DNA of 37,481 bases from Jimgerdemannia flammicorona (Eukaryota; Mucoromycota; Endogonomycetes; Endogonales; Endogonaceae), in contig RBNI01000204.1 in assembly GCA_003990745.1 (NCBI GenBank), positions 1 to 37,481 of the forward strand. Direction: 5' to 3'. The notes beneath the pieces are model-generated. The model had not been told where the DNA came from. It saw only the letters and a program-made list of their open reading frames with translations, and searched no databases. This document shows, piece by piece, positions 21,518-31,800 of this stretch. Each line of letters opens with the position of its first letter. The stretch's first letter is position 1. A program made the position numbers and the translations under genes.

Positions 21518-21819
21518 CTAGCTATGTATTATTACTATGAAGTATTGCACCAACCAATAGTGATTAACATGAAATCTTTGCATTTTTGTTTCTCAGGATG
21601 ATTTCCTGATTCTTATTCTTAAACAAGAATATAAACTGTTTAAACTGATGGATGTTCATTTTACAACTGGTGTACTTATCAAGTTTTTATTTATTCAGTG
21701 GTAAATATTTAGTGGAAACTACTCATAGTTTTATACAGAAAGATAGTTACGTACAGAATAAAACTATCACCTAATTAGGATTACATTCACATGAAATTTA
21801 TTAAATATATTAGTTTGGG
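21518..21819. other. Short unassigned AT-rich spacer
   Basis: It begins CTAG, the possible right TSD of LTR1b. No reading frame, repeat or element end can be assigned. It may be the remaining 3' flank of gypsy-1 or old host DNA. Confidence 0.4.
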
Positions 21820-21974
21820 CAAAGTGTCTATCGAGTGATCAATTCAATGAAGTAGAAAAGGGGGGATTATGAAGCATAAAATGTAGAATGTGTATAGGGG
21901 ATGAAGCAGGGTAGGTTTGGCTATATGGAAGCATATGCCTCCAAGGCCTGCCATTCACATTAGCGAAGGGGGCC
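21820..21974 (-). repeat. Split direct repeat B2
   Basis: 155 bp, about 93% identical by eye to B1 at 22317-22472. It contains GTGTATAGGGGATGAAGCAG. It forms the 3' end of the element on the minus strand. Confidence 0.85.
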
Positions 21975-22020
21975 TTCTTTTATTATATACTACTAAAAGG
22001 GGATAGGTGGGTGGGTTACA

Positions 22021-22316
22021 CAAACTGATTGTAAATACTAGCAACTAATTGCAACTTGACGTAGTATATACCTGACTAGCTAAGATGTGATGAATACTCA
22101 GTTGCTGGACAGATTACATTGTTACTAACTCACATTAATGGTTGGCGTATTTTTAAAACACCACTAGCTAAGTTATCTTTGGTGTAGAAAGAGACAAGAA
22201 ACTGCATGAAATGAGCTAAACTAAGTCTGCCAAGGGGAAATTGATTGATTGTTCTGTATAATGTTAAGTGGCTCTCAGCCACTTTGCTGAAGTTTGAATT
22301 GCATTCATAACTATAT
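22021..22316 (-). repeat. Split direct repeat A2
   Basis: 296 bp, the same length as A1 (26500-26795). The differences are mostly transitions, many at CG/TG or CG/CA positions. It abuts B1 exactly at 22316/22317, the junction expected from a circular intermediate. Confidence 0.85.
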
Positions 22317-22472
22317 CAAAGTGTCTATCGAGTGACCAATTCAACAAAGTAGAAAAGGGGGAATTATGAAGTGTAAAATGTAGAATGTGTATAGGGGATG
22401 AAGCAGGGTAGGTTTGGCTATATGGAAGCATATATCTCCAAGGCCTGCCATTCGTATTAGCAAAGGGGGCCA
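22317..22472 (-). repeat. Split direct repeat B1
   Basis: 156 bp, paired with B2. It lies only 33 bp beyond the stop codon of the tyrosine recombinase. Confidence 0.85.
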
Positions 22473-22505
22473 AATACTGCAGGCCTGGGAAGTGGTTTTA
22501 GGCTC

Positions 22506-23492
22506 CTAATGGTGCCATAAACCACTTATGGATGAAATTCGGCCATTACCGGCCAAACCCATGACCCGCTGAAGATCAGGTAGAGAGAGTCCTGCTAGTG
22601 TTACCATGGTTTTAGAGAGAATGTGGTTGAGGTGTCGAATGTAGCAGAGAAATATGGTGGATTTCCATTGACCAGCGAGTTGAATGACATGATCAGGATA
22701 GCCTGCAGCTGCCAGAAGCGTGGCACCACCAATTCGAAAGGAGTGACCATAAATACTAACAGCTAGAGAGGTGCCCATGAGTGGAGATCGAATTGCTTCA
22801 ATAAATGTAGATTGAAAAAGTGGTTGGCCCGGGCCAAGGCAGAAGGTGGGGTCATGAGGTTGTGCTGGGAGAATATGGACCATATTGTCAATTGCAGTGT
22901 ATGGGCAATCGAAGGCACCAGAGAAGTCAAGGAAGATGTCGCCTACTCCACCTGTTTTTGTTCGGGGAAGATGTAGAGCCCAGAATGGTCGAAAAGGGGT
23001 GTCATCCTATTGGCGATGAAGATGGTGATGACAAATTTGCCAATTTGGATTGAATATGGAGCCATCTTGAGTAGTAAATTCACCAATATGCATTAAGCCA
23101 TAAAATGCAGAGCACGCCGCTGCCCAAATAATAGCACCAAAAGGAGTGTCTATGTGGAGAGAGAGACGGATAGACTGGAGGTGTTGGTGCATAATGGGAA
23201 GCCAGTCGAGTGAACTGGAAGGTGGTGGGTGAGTCTGAATAGACTTCATAATGGTGTTGAAGAGGGGTAGAGAAAGGCACTGGAGTGGAGGACCATGCCA
23301 GTGAGTGACCTGATAGGCTGCGAGATCATAGAAGTAGTTCTTGATGGTGGAGTAGGGCTTGCCATCTTGGACAAGCCAAAGAGCCCAATAACTGAGTAAT
23401 TCATCTTGAAGAGGGAAAGCAGTGGCCTCTACGATATTGTAGGAGTTGAGAAATCGGTATAGAGAATTGGTGCCTGACTGGAAGTTACCCAT
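22506..23492 (-). pseudogene. Tyrosine recombinase of the Ngaro-type element
   Basis: About 328 codons in one frame from ATG 23492 to the stop at 22508-22506, with one internal TAG near 23009. It would insert the circular DNA copy by site-specific recombination. The C-terminal catalytic block reads GHSFRIGGATLLAAAGYPDH (H-x-x-R box), then LAGQWKS and FLCYIRH with the nucleophilic Tyr. The first catalytic Arg, normally in a G-L-L/M-R-x-G-E context, is His here (GLMHIGEFT, near 23090), which fits CG-to-CA decay and should inactivate the enzyme. The frame overlaps the end of the RNase H frame by 64 nt in another register, so it is expressed separately or by frameshift. Confidence 0.85.
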
Positions 23493-25105
23493 TCGAGTGT
23501 GGGTGCATTGGTAGAGGCAGGTGTCAAATTGATGGCGAAGCCAAAGAGAGATGTGATTAATATAGGCAACAGGTCCTGGGGATGTGGAGGAAGTATATGG
23601 TGAGATAAGGGGTCCGCAGGGTTAGATGCTGAAGGGATGTAACGAGCTTGAATTTCGAATCCGATTTCGAGATGTAAGAGAATGATATGATGAAGTAAGT
23701 CGTTGACAAGAGGATGATGGCATGCCTGACCACTGGTCAATAATTCGATACAGGGCTGGCTATCACACCAGAGAATAATACATTGAGAATGAAACAAGGG
23801 GCCCCAGAGCACCAACAAGATCCAAATGGCAAACATTTCTTTCTAGAATATGTCATAGCCATTCAGATCTAAGAAGGAGGGAGCCCAATGAGTACTCCAC
23901 CAGCATTGGCCCAGCAGCCCGCCAGCACCAAGTGTCCCAGATGCATCTGTAAACAGACCACAATCGAGCCACTCAGAATGGCAGAGCAGGCGATGACCTG
24001 GCCATGAGTGTAGAATATTATACCACCACTGTAAGTCGGTGGCTAGTCGAAGAGGTAGAAAACGCCATCCCGCATAGGGCAGTTTCCAAGAGGAAGCGAA
24101 GCGAATCATGCCATCGCAAAACACCTTCCCATCTGGAAGTATTTGAACAATGTGCATAAGATGGCCCGAGAGTGATTGAGCTTTATGGTGTGAATGTGGA
24201 CATAGATGGTATGATTGAGTCTGCTGAGCCAGTGTAAGCCATGATGCTAGTAAGGTGAGAATGCATGTGCGTTTCTCCATTGGGAGACTAATCGTCATTG
24301 TTGGAGCATTGAGAATGAAGCCAACATACTCTATAGTTGGAGTAGGAGGAATATCTTTGGAGGGTTTGAGTGGGAGGCCGAATCGAGATGCGGTAGTATG
24401 AAATTGATTATAGGAGGAGAACATGCTGGATGGAGGTGCAATATAGATAAAGTCATCAATGAAATGGCCCAAGTTAGGAAGATCATACAGTTGAATACAG
24501 ATCCAGGTAAAGAGGTCCATAAGAGATGTGAAGATAAAGGGAGCGGAGCGAAGACCAAAGGGAAGGAACATGTCGAGGAAGAAAAGACCAAGCCAGCAGA
24601 TACCCTGCATAGCCCAATTTGAGCAGTGTACTGGGATGGTGCAGAAGGCGTCAGCCACATCAGCCTTCCAGAAGAGCGCAGTAGAGCCGACTGAGAGGAG
24701 AAGGAGAATGATGGCTTGAATGAAATAGTACTGGATTGAGAACTCCTCAGGATCGATTCCGTCATTGACTGAACTCCTGTAGGGAAAGGATAGATGTTGT
24801 ATAGTACAAAATTTGGACGAGTACTTCTTAGGAATGGCACCAAGGGGTGTATTGCAAAAGGGGTGGAATTCTGGTTGTATGGAGGAGAGAGATGAAAATG
24901 GGCCAAGATAGCGACCCGCAGCTAGCTCAGTGAGAATGTTGGTGGAGAGAACTTCTTGGTGCTAGTAAGTGGAGGTAAGGTTGTCAGATATGAGGTCAAT
25001 GCGAAGCTCAGAGTGAGAGTGATTTCCGTGCTGATAACCATAGTAGAGATCTGTTAGGTGGTACTGAATGAGTGATTGGTTTTGATGTGAATGCAGTACC
25101 CTTTT
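23429..25105 (-). pseudogene. Reverse transcriptase-RNase H of the Ngaro-type element
   Basis: One minus-strand frame, interrupted by a few TAG codons (for example 23845-23843), reads GYQHGNHSHS, SDNLTSTY, ILTELAAGRYLGPF, NTPLGAIPKK, HLSFPYRSSVNDGI, ADVADAFCTIPVH, LPFGLRSAPFIFT and GHFIDDFIYIAPPS. These are DIRS-order reverse transcriptase motifs with F-I-D-D in the catalytic box. RNase H follows with LFTDASGTLGAGG, KEMFAIW, LWCDSQPCIELL and IPSASNPADPLS. DIRS-order elements replicate through circular DNA rather than through LTR-dependent integration. The frame extends upstream over the end of the Gag frame, so its true start is unclear. Confidence 0.88.
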
Positions 25106-25163
25106 CTACTCCTTAAAATGATATGGGGTGGTTGGGTGACTAGAAGTGGGGGGAATCGAGAGA

Positions 25164-26450
25164 TTAGCCGTGGTGAGCAGAGCAAGCCAGAGCTGTGTGA
25201 GGTCCATAGCAGAAGAGGCATATATGCGCTCGACTGTAGTTTCGATAGGAGCAACCAGAGCTGTTGAAGTTATGACAGACCGAGCTTGCTGCACCATCTG
25301 GGTAGATAGGATCATCTGGCTTGGATGGGAAAGTAGGATGCTAGAGTGGAGTTTGGGTACAGGAGCTGATGGCATGTCACCGCACCCCACATCAAAAGCA
25401 CAAGAGGTTGGTGGATAAGACTGGTTTTGGGCCACCAGCTGGGTGGGCAGTTGATGAACTTCCTGTCACATGAGATCCAGCATAGGAGAACATAGAGCGA
25501 CATTGGTATACTAAGGGTGCTGAGGAAGGTTGGCTGATGATTGTCTTGAATGTATGGTGAACCATGTCTGGATTGCCAATGTCCAAGTCAGGGAAGGAGG
25601 CCTTGAGTGTATGAACTTGATGGTCAAAGTGTTGAAGTGCCACCCAGTCATAACGATCATTTATCGCTTTAATGATAAAGATTGCGTGGGCAAGAAGTTG
25701 AGGAGCATGGGATGCATGCGAGGTCGATCGGGTGGTACCCAGAGCCAGTAGAGTACCTCAGATATTAAAGGTGGCTTCGAGCCATAGTGGTAGATCTAGG
25801 TCATGGTCAGGCGTATGTATATCTGCTTTTTTGCGGCTGCTTGAACATGAAATAAGAATGCTGCTGGTCCATTTGGATAGAATCTGATAGTTGCCCACAT
25901 CTAGTGATGCCAGCAAGTTGGGCAGTACCCAATTCCATCGAAGCATGGCATCCGAAATGAGAGATGAGGAAGACTCACCACTTTGCAGATTTGGCAGCGA
26001 TTGCAACATCAACCTTGTCATGGGAGGTGGCAGTATAAAGGGGGCCATGGCTGAGGGAGGAGTAGTGGCCAGTAGAGGAATTGCCTGTGACAAGCCCACC
26101 AGTAGCCCTGATACTGGCAGAGTAATTAAGTTGGGGCCCGTCAGTATGATGGATGGATGTGTTGCAAGGCGCCCAACTAAAGTGGGGATTAAATGTTCAA
26201 TAAGGGCATCTTCAGCTTGCTCTCCAATAATTGGCTGAGGTGGAGGGTTGGGACTTGGACAGTGCGAGTTGAGACGCGTAACTAGTGCGGCATTTTGACC
26301 TTCGACTGGCAGATGATATTCATGACACAGTGTGACTAGCTGTTCTTTGCGACAAGTGCATAGGCCAGATAGATTGGAAATGGGGGAGGGGTGAGGTTCA
26401 TGTAAGGGGGCTAGGGGGGCAACCAGTCTTGGGGCTACAGCTGGTTCCAA
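25164..26450 (-). pseudogene. Gag-like protein of the Ngaro-type element (SAP, zinc knuckle, CCCH-like finger)
   Basis: One frame of 429 codons from ATG 26450 to TAA 25166-25164, with in-frame TGA at 25760-25758 and TGA, TGA and TAG near 25394-25355. All four can arise by a single C-to-T change (CGA or CAG). Residues about 30-62 (RKEQLVTLCHEYHLPVEGQN and on) look like a SAP motif. Near residue 352 a zinc knuckle reads C-F-x-C-G-V-R-x-H-A-I-S-S-C (CX2CX4HX4C, with stops at the two x positions). About 40 residues on comes VCHNFNSSGC then ICLFCYGPHTALAC, resembling a CCCH-like finger found before the reverse transcriptase in related fungal elements. The role is presumably RNA binding and particle assembly. 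Confidence 0.6.
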
Positions 26451-26499
26451 AGGACCATGAGACCGAGTGTGAATTGGGGAGCATTGTGAATGTGGTATG

Positions 26500-26795
26500 C
26501 AAACTGATTGTAAATACTAGTGACTAATTGCAACTTGGCATAGTATACGCCTGACTAGCTGAGATGCGACGAATACTCAGTCGCTGGACAGATTACATTG
26601 TTACTAACTCGCATTAATGGTTGGCATATTTTTAAAACACCACTAGCTAAGTTATCTTTGGCGTAGAAAGGGACAAGAAACTGCATGAAATGAGCTAAAC
26701 CAAGTCTGCCAAGGGGAAATTGCATGATTGTTCCACATAATGTTAAGCGGTTCTCGGCCACTTTGCTGAAGTTTGAATTGCATTCATAACTATAT
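26500..26795 (-). repeat. Split direct repeat A1 (5' end of the Ngaro-type element)
   Basis: 296 bp, matched to A2. The outer end ATATAGTTATG (minus strand) is the element's 5' terminus. Sequence to the right has normal CpG content. Confidence 0.85.
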
Positions 26796-28822
26796 TTTAT
26801 CGGGCGGTATAGTCTTGCACTCTTTCCAGATATACAAAACTATATGCTTGTTCTTCCAGTTTATATGTAGCATACAGATAGCGTCGTATTGTCCCCTCAT
26901 TCACACGACCTCAAAGCAGATGCAAGATTCGGAACGTGCCTTTAATATCGTGTGATAGAATTCATTTCTTGATGGTAGAGAGCGGTTAGGGCAATGTGGA
27001 GGATGTTGAGATCGGTGCCGACCCAACCGAACTGAAATTTCCGAACTGGATGAAACTGGATCATATAGAGCTTCAGGCATGTCTATGTAGCATAAACAGT
27101 ATCTCTATTTGAATCTGCTGGTATAGTTATTTTTGCGTCCATCAACATTTCCCTGACATCAAGCTTGCATTTGTGCCGTTGCAATGCAATTGACTTTCTT
27201 TGCGTGTGCAGCACCAGAATGAGTGTGGGCCGCAGACAATGGAATGTAAGATTCTAAGAGGTAATCACAGAACTTTCGGTGGAAATCTCAATGGTTGAAA
27301 TCTCGGTGGGAGGGAATCGCGGCAGCGAATCTTGGCAAAGGGAGCAGCGGTAAAGAGGCGTCGTATATTGATTCCCTGTCCCATTGGCAGCCTTAAGTAA
27401 CATAACCACTGCTGAACCAAATCCTATTTGAGTACCGGCTCTTTGTAATTTACTAACTTGTTTCTCCCTCTAACGTACTATTGCTACAACACTATTAATG
27501 GAAATTCTAGGATAGTTTGGATCCCGTTAGAAGAGAGCATTCCCGTGGCCGGTAACCGACCATACTACGCATGAATGAGATGGTGAGCCAAAGTGATGCA
27601 GGAAGACTAAATTTAATTAGTGGTATTTACATCAGGAATCAAAACAGCACTTCGAATTCAAACGCTCAACTTTGTACTGCACTTACATTAAACGTTTCAT
27701 ATCGAATTTCGATTCCTTAGACAACATGCGAATTTCACTGCTCTGCTTGGTACGCCAGCGTGGTTGCAGCTCAGCTTCATGCTGATTCTGCTGTCAGCCT
27801 TTTATCGTCGTTCTTGGGTCCATCGTTGCACTCCATTTTCGTTCTGCGGTCTCCAGCCTGTCGTCATTTTATGGTCGGCGCGCCGTTGCCGTTTGCGTTT
27901 TGTCGATCGTTCTACGTTTAATATCCATCGCTCGGCGGTTTATAATTATCGTTCATCGTTCGGGGTTTAATCATCATTCTGCATTATTCTGTGTTCCACA
28001 TTTGTTGCTCATCAGCGTTTACAGTTAATCGTCACCCGCCGGTCATCGCTTGGCAGTTAGCCATTGTTTTGCATTTAATTATCATTCTGAAGTCCATCCT
28101 CATTCTGCAGTCCATCGTCGTTCTGCGTTCGACGCTCATCGCCACGTACAAAAAAAGGCAAACTTTTGCCACAAAGGAATTCGGAAAACACCCGCCATCG
28201 ATTTGGTTGTAATCATTAAATTATGCCGTCGCCATGTGCTATGCTTTCTCACGACATGACCAACCCCACCAAATATTGAGGATAATGTGCCTCTTGAAGA
28301 CGTGCAATGGCGCATTGAATGGAACAAAGGATACATAATTATATGAATAAATTGATTTCGATCATATCTTTGAAGATCTTCTGACGTATATTTTCAAAAA
28401 TAAAATTGTCTCTCTTCGTTTCCGCTTTTATGATACAAATCAGGAATTCATGATTATTGAATCGCAGGAATAATTACCCAAGATACAATGGAAGTTGTAA
28501 ATGAATTAAAAGGGGTATGTACGGAATATGCGAGAAAAAGAAACCGATTGATATGTGTAAATACAAATAGAATGTATATACGTTAAAGCGCAAGAAAAGC
28601 AATGATTAGCACAGATACTTTAACTGAGAAATCTAAAATGTGTAAGGGCTCCAAAACAATGTCCATGGCGGTCCTTGCTAAACGAAAAAAACAAACAGGA
28701 CTATGGTCGTGAATGAGGAAGGTTTAAACCCCCCCCCCCCCTTTTTGAAGCGGCTTCTTTTAACAAAGCGAAATACTGCTACTTTTTTTTATGACGCACC
28801 AGAACCAAAATTACGTATACGC
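26796..28822. other. Gene-free flank downstream of the glucan synthase
   Basis: No convincing coding region on either strand and no tRNA box pair. CpG content is ordinary here. It holds a degenerate repeat zone at about 27790-28145 and a 13-base C homopolymer (28729-28741) that lies in or near the 3' untranslated region of the gene. No clear AATAAA signal is visible on the minus strand close to the stop codon. Confidence 0.6.
27790..28145 (+). repeat. Degenerate short repeats built on TCATTCTGC / TCGTTCTGC
   Basis: Words such as TCATTCTGCATTATTCTG, TCATTCTGAAGTCCATCC, TCATTCTGCAGTCCATCG and TCGTTCTGCGTTCGACGC recur at irregular 18-25 bp spacing. Similar CATTCTGC / ATTCTGTGCTTAGTCATT words occur at 35930-36030 on the other side of the glucan synthase gene. 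Confidence 0.45.
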
Positions 28823-31800
28823 TTATATTGGCAACTCGTTCGGATCGAGAGGGATCACATTCCCCACCATTAGCGGTGCGACAATCAACGCAACAAAAAT
28901 TATGGTCATGAGTAAGAAGAGAAGACCATATCTGACGGCGATACGGTTGCGCTCCGCACGTTGGCGTATGGAGAAGATAGGCCTCTGGATCTGCTTGGAC
29001 GGACGAAGCCAGAACAGTATGGTGGAGTGCCACTGGTCGACGTACGGGATGAGACATATGGGTGCCAGAAGGATGAGTAGGATGTGGCCTAGCACAAAGT
29101 CCGTGGCGAACATGGACATCTCGACGACCTTGCAAATGAACTCGCGGAGCGGCTGCGATACTGCGTGCCAGCCGAGCCCGCGGCCATACCACTTGCCCGT
29201 CCACCAGGCGCGGTTCGTCTCGTCGTGCTTGAACTCACGGGTCAGGAAAACCACGATAAGAAGCTTGAAGACGAAGCGTTGGATAGCCACTACGGCAATC
29301 ATTCCAAGGATGGCGTTCGAAAAGCTCCACATTTCTAAGAACCAGAGCAACTCGAAGAAGATCAACAGGTTGATCACCGCCCAGGCATGCGCTATTGCCG
29401 CCATCACCCCACCAAATTTTACGCAGCAGAAGCTAAGGATCGGGCCGAGGATCATGGAGATGATGAAAAAACCGATTAATGCCGCTGAGTTGAGTAGGAT
29501 TGGCCCGATTGAGATGATGGCGAGACGAAGCAGTGCGCTGGGTTCTGTATTGGGGAGGTTATAGTCCTGCGGGTTGAAGCTTCGGACGAACAGGAAGGCG
29601 ATTACGCATAGCATGGCGTGAAAGAGCGGCATGACGATCTCGGAGAAGAAGATGACCGTGACGTCGGCACGTGGAACGTCACTGGTGAATTTTTCAGACG
29701 GATCTCCGAGCTTCTTCCGTTTGTAACCAGTGATGCGTGTGCGCGATAGGCGGCAGTAGGCGATCCAGGAGTTGGAGTGAGAGAGAGAGTTACCGCGTGA
29801 AAGCCAGCGAAGGTACTCGCCATAGTCGACAATGAAATCGATAAGACCAAACTGATGCGGGTTGAAAATAAACGGACTGAGACAGAGGGCAATCACGGTG
29901 ACCCAGAAGTAAATAAGATGCGGGATCCATATGACGATAGAGACGAAAAGGAGGACGATGCCCGTGTGGAAGCCAAGGTAGATGGACGGACCCGCGAACC
30001 GCGAGTACAGCATCGAGAAAGGGATGCGCGCCGTGGCAAAGCCGCGGCCCGTCGATATGTACCGTGCTCCGCCGAAGCTCAGATTGGTCAGGATTGAATT
30101 GGTGTAGATCTGCGTGACAACGACCTCGAACAGTGGCGACAACGACAGGAAGTGCTTGCCTAAGCGCGTGATGCTTCGTAGAAATCCCTTTTCCGTGATT
30201 TCCTGCAGACAGAGCGGCAAGAAGGAAATTAAGAACACTAATAAAATGGACAGCACGCATCGCTTGATCCATTCATACACGGGGACGAGGTTGTAGCAAC
30301 CAGCGGGCGATAGTGGAGAGTCCGCGGGCGCGTCCGGATTATACTTGCAGATGGTCAAGATGGTCAACGTCGACGCCATGGAGCCCAGGAACAGGAGAGC
30401 GTACATGAAAAGGTGTACTGACAGTATGATGAAGATGTTGTTGATGTGGAAGCCCGGATGCGCGTAGTAGAAGGTCAGGAACCGGTCCAGCGGAAGCTGC
30501 GTTCCGAGGTAATAATACTCGCGCGACAACATCTGCTCGCCCATACCGGTGCCGATCTTGGTGGTGAAATTCAAAATGGACCCGAAGCCGAGGTCGCGAC
30601 CTTTGCCGCATTGGTAGTATTCAGTGTGTTTAATTCTTCCGCCACGTGTGAAGGCGCAGATACCTGCATAAATATCTTCGTTGAGATGAAGACCCTTCTG
30701 CGCCTTGCTCACACCGCCGCGCGTGGTCATGAAAATACCGTTCAAAAAGTCCGGATGACCGTAATGCAGTTTGCCGCCGATCTTGGCCATGATTCTTTGC
30801 GACATAGTGCCGAACGTCTGCTCCTTGCCGGCAGCGACGTCTCCCAAAACGCCAATATTCTCCGAGAAGATGTATTCGCGCGCCCCGACGATTGCCACTG
30901 GAGAGATCTTACTCTTCTCCACCGACGGTGAATAAGGCGAGATCGGAGATGGGGTAGTCTCCTCGAACTCGCCAAGGATGTTGCGGATCTTGAGGCACTC
31001 CTCCAGGTAGTTGTCCTGGTTCGCGTCAATCAGCTGCAAATACTCGCCACGGTAGAAGATGAGCGCGTGATTCTGGTTATCGGCCTTGCCGTCGCCCAGG
31101 ATCGGGTTCCCTGGCAACCGAATGCGGAACCTAGGCTTACGCCTCCCATCCGGCATCACCTTGCAGTGGCCGTCGATCAGGGCTGAATACATCACGGGCT
31201 CTCCCCCCTCCGTCGCCGGCGGCTCCTCGTCCATGTACGCGATCTGCAGGTCAGGGTAGGCGCGCAGCAGGAACTCGGCGTTTTCCTGTTCCTCGCGGTT
31301 GAATTTGTGGTACCGTTGCATCGACACCACGAACCGAAACTTGCGCCGCGCCATCTGCTCCAGCTCATCCTCCAGCCGATCTACGTGGTTTAGGTGCTGT
31401 TGCACCAGTTCCGGGCTCTCCACTCGGTATAGAAGCTTAATCGCCTTCTGATAGTTCATGAAGCCGGACACCGTCCTGTACAGAGTCTGCGCGCGCAGAG
31501 AGGCCCAGATCCGGGTCCGAAGCGCGTACTCGGGGGCCGAAGACTTGAAACCAATGCAGTAAAAAGGGAGATCGTTGATCTTGCTCTTGTCAATCTCTTT
31601 CTCGGGAATGGGGTCGCTAGAGTTGTTACTGGCGCTGCCAAAAGGAAACTCGTTGGCCGCTCCCGGGAACATGGACGACTCTTCGGCGAAGATCTTTGTG
31701 TCCTTGACAAAATTGTCCCACTCGAATGGGTGCAGCTGCTTCAGGTACTCGAGCAGCGTGACGCGCGTATTCTGGTCCTCCTCTCGGATAATCTCGCGAA

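Larger units (their letters stand above)
21820..26795 (-). mobile_element. Ngaro/PAT-type tyrosine-recombinase retrotransposon, 4976 bp
   Basis: Read on the minus strand the element is A1 (26795-26500), three coding regions, B1 (22472-22317), A2 (22316-22021), a 46-bp spacer, and B2 (21974-21820). These are the split direct repeats of Ngaro and PAT elements. The coding order is Gag-like, reverse transcriptase/RNase H, tyrosine recombinase. There is no DDE integrase and no obvious TSD, as expected for integration by tyrosine recombinase. I see no Dam-type methyltransferase, which favours Ngaro. Premature stops are mostly TGA and TAG at likely CGA and CAG codons. Many CG dinucleotides remain, so it is younger than its left neighbours. 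Confidence 0.88.

Noticed and set aside
27660..27730. tRNA gene, because TTTCGATTCCT resembles a B box
   Set aside because: No matching A box or acceptor-stem pairing upstream at the right distance.
28791..29564. 257-codon plus-strand frame
   Set aside because: It lies entirely antisense to the last exon of the glucan synthase, whose protein is highly conserved. The frame is a shadow of GC-rich codons, as are the long plus-strand frames at 30446-30931, 32306-32802 and 33289-34337.
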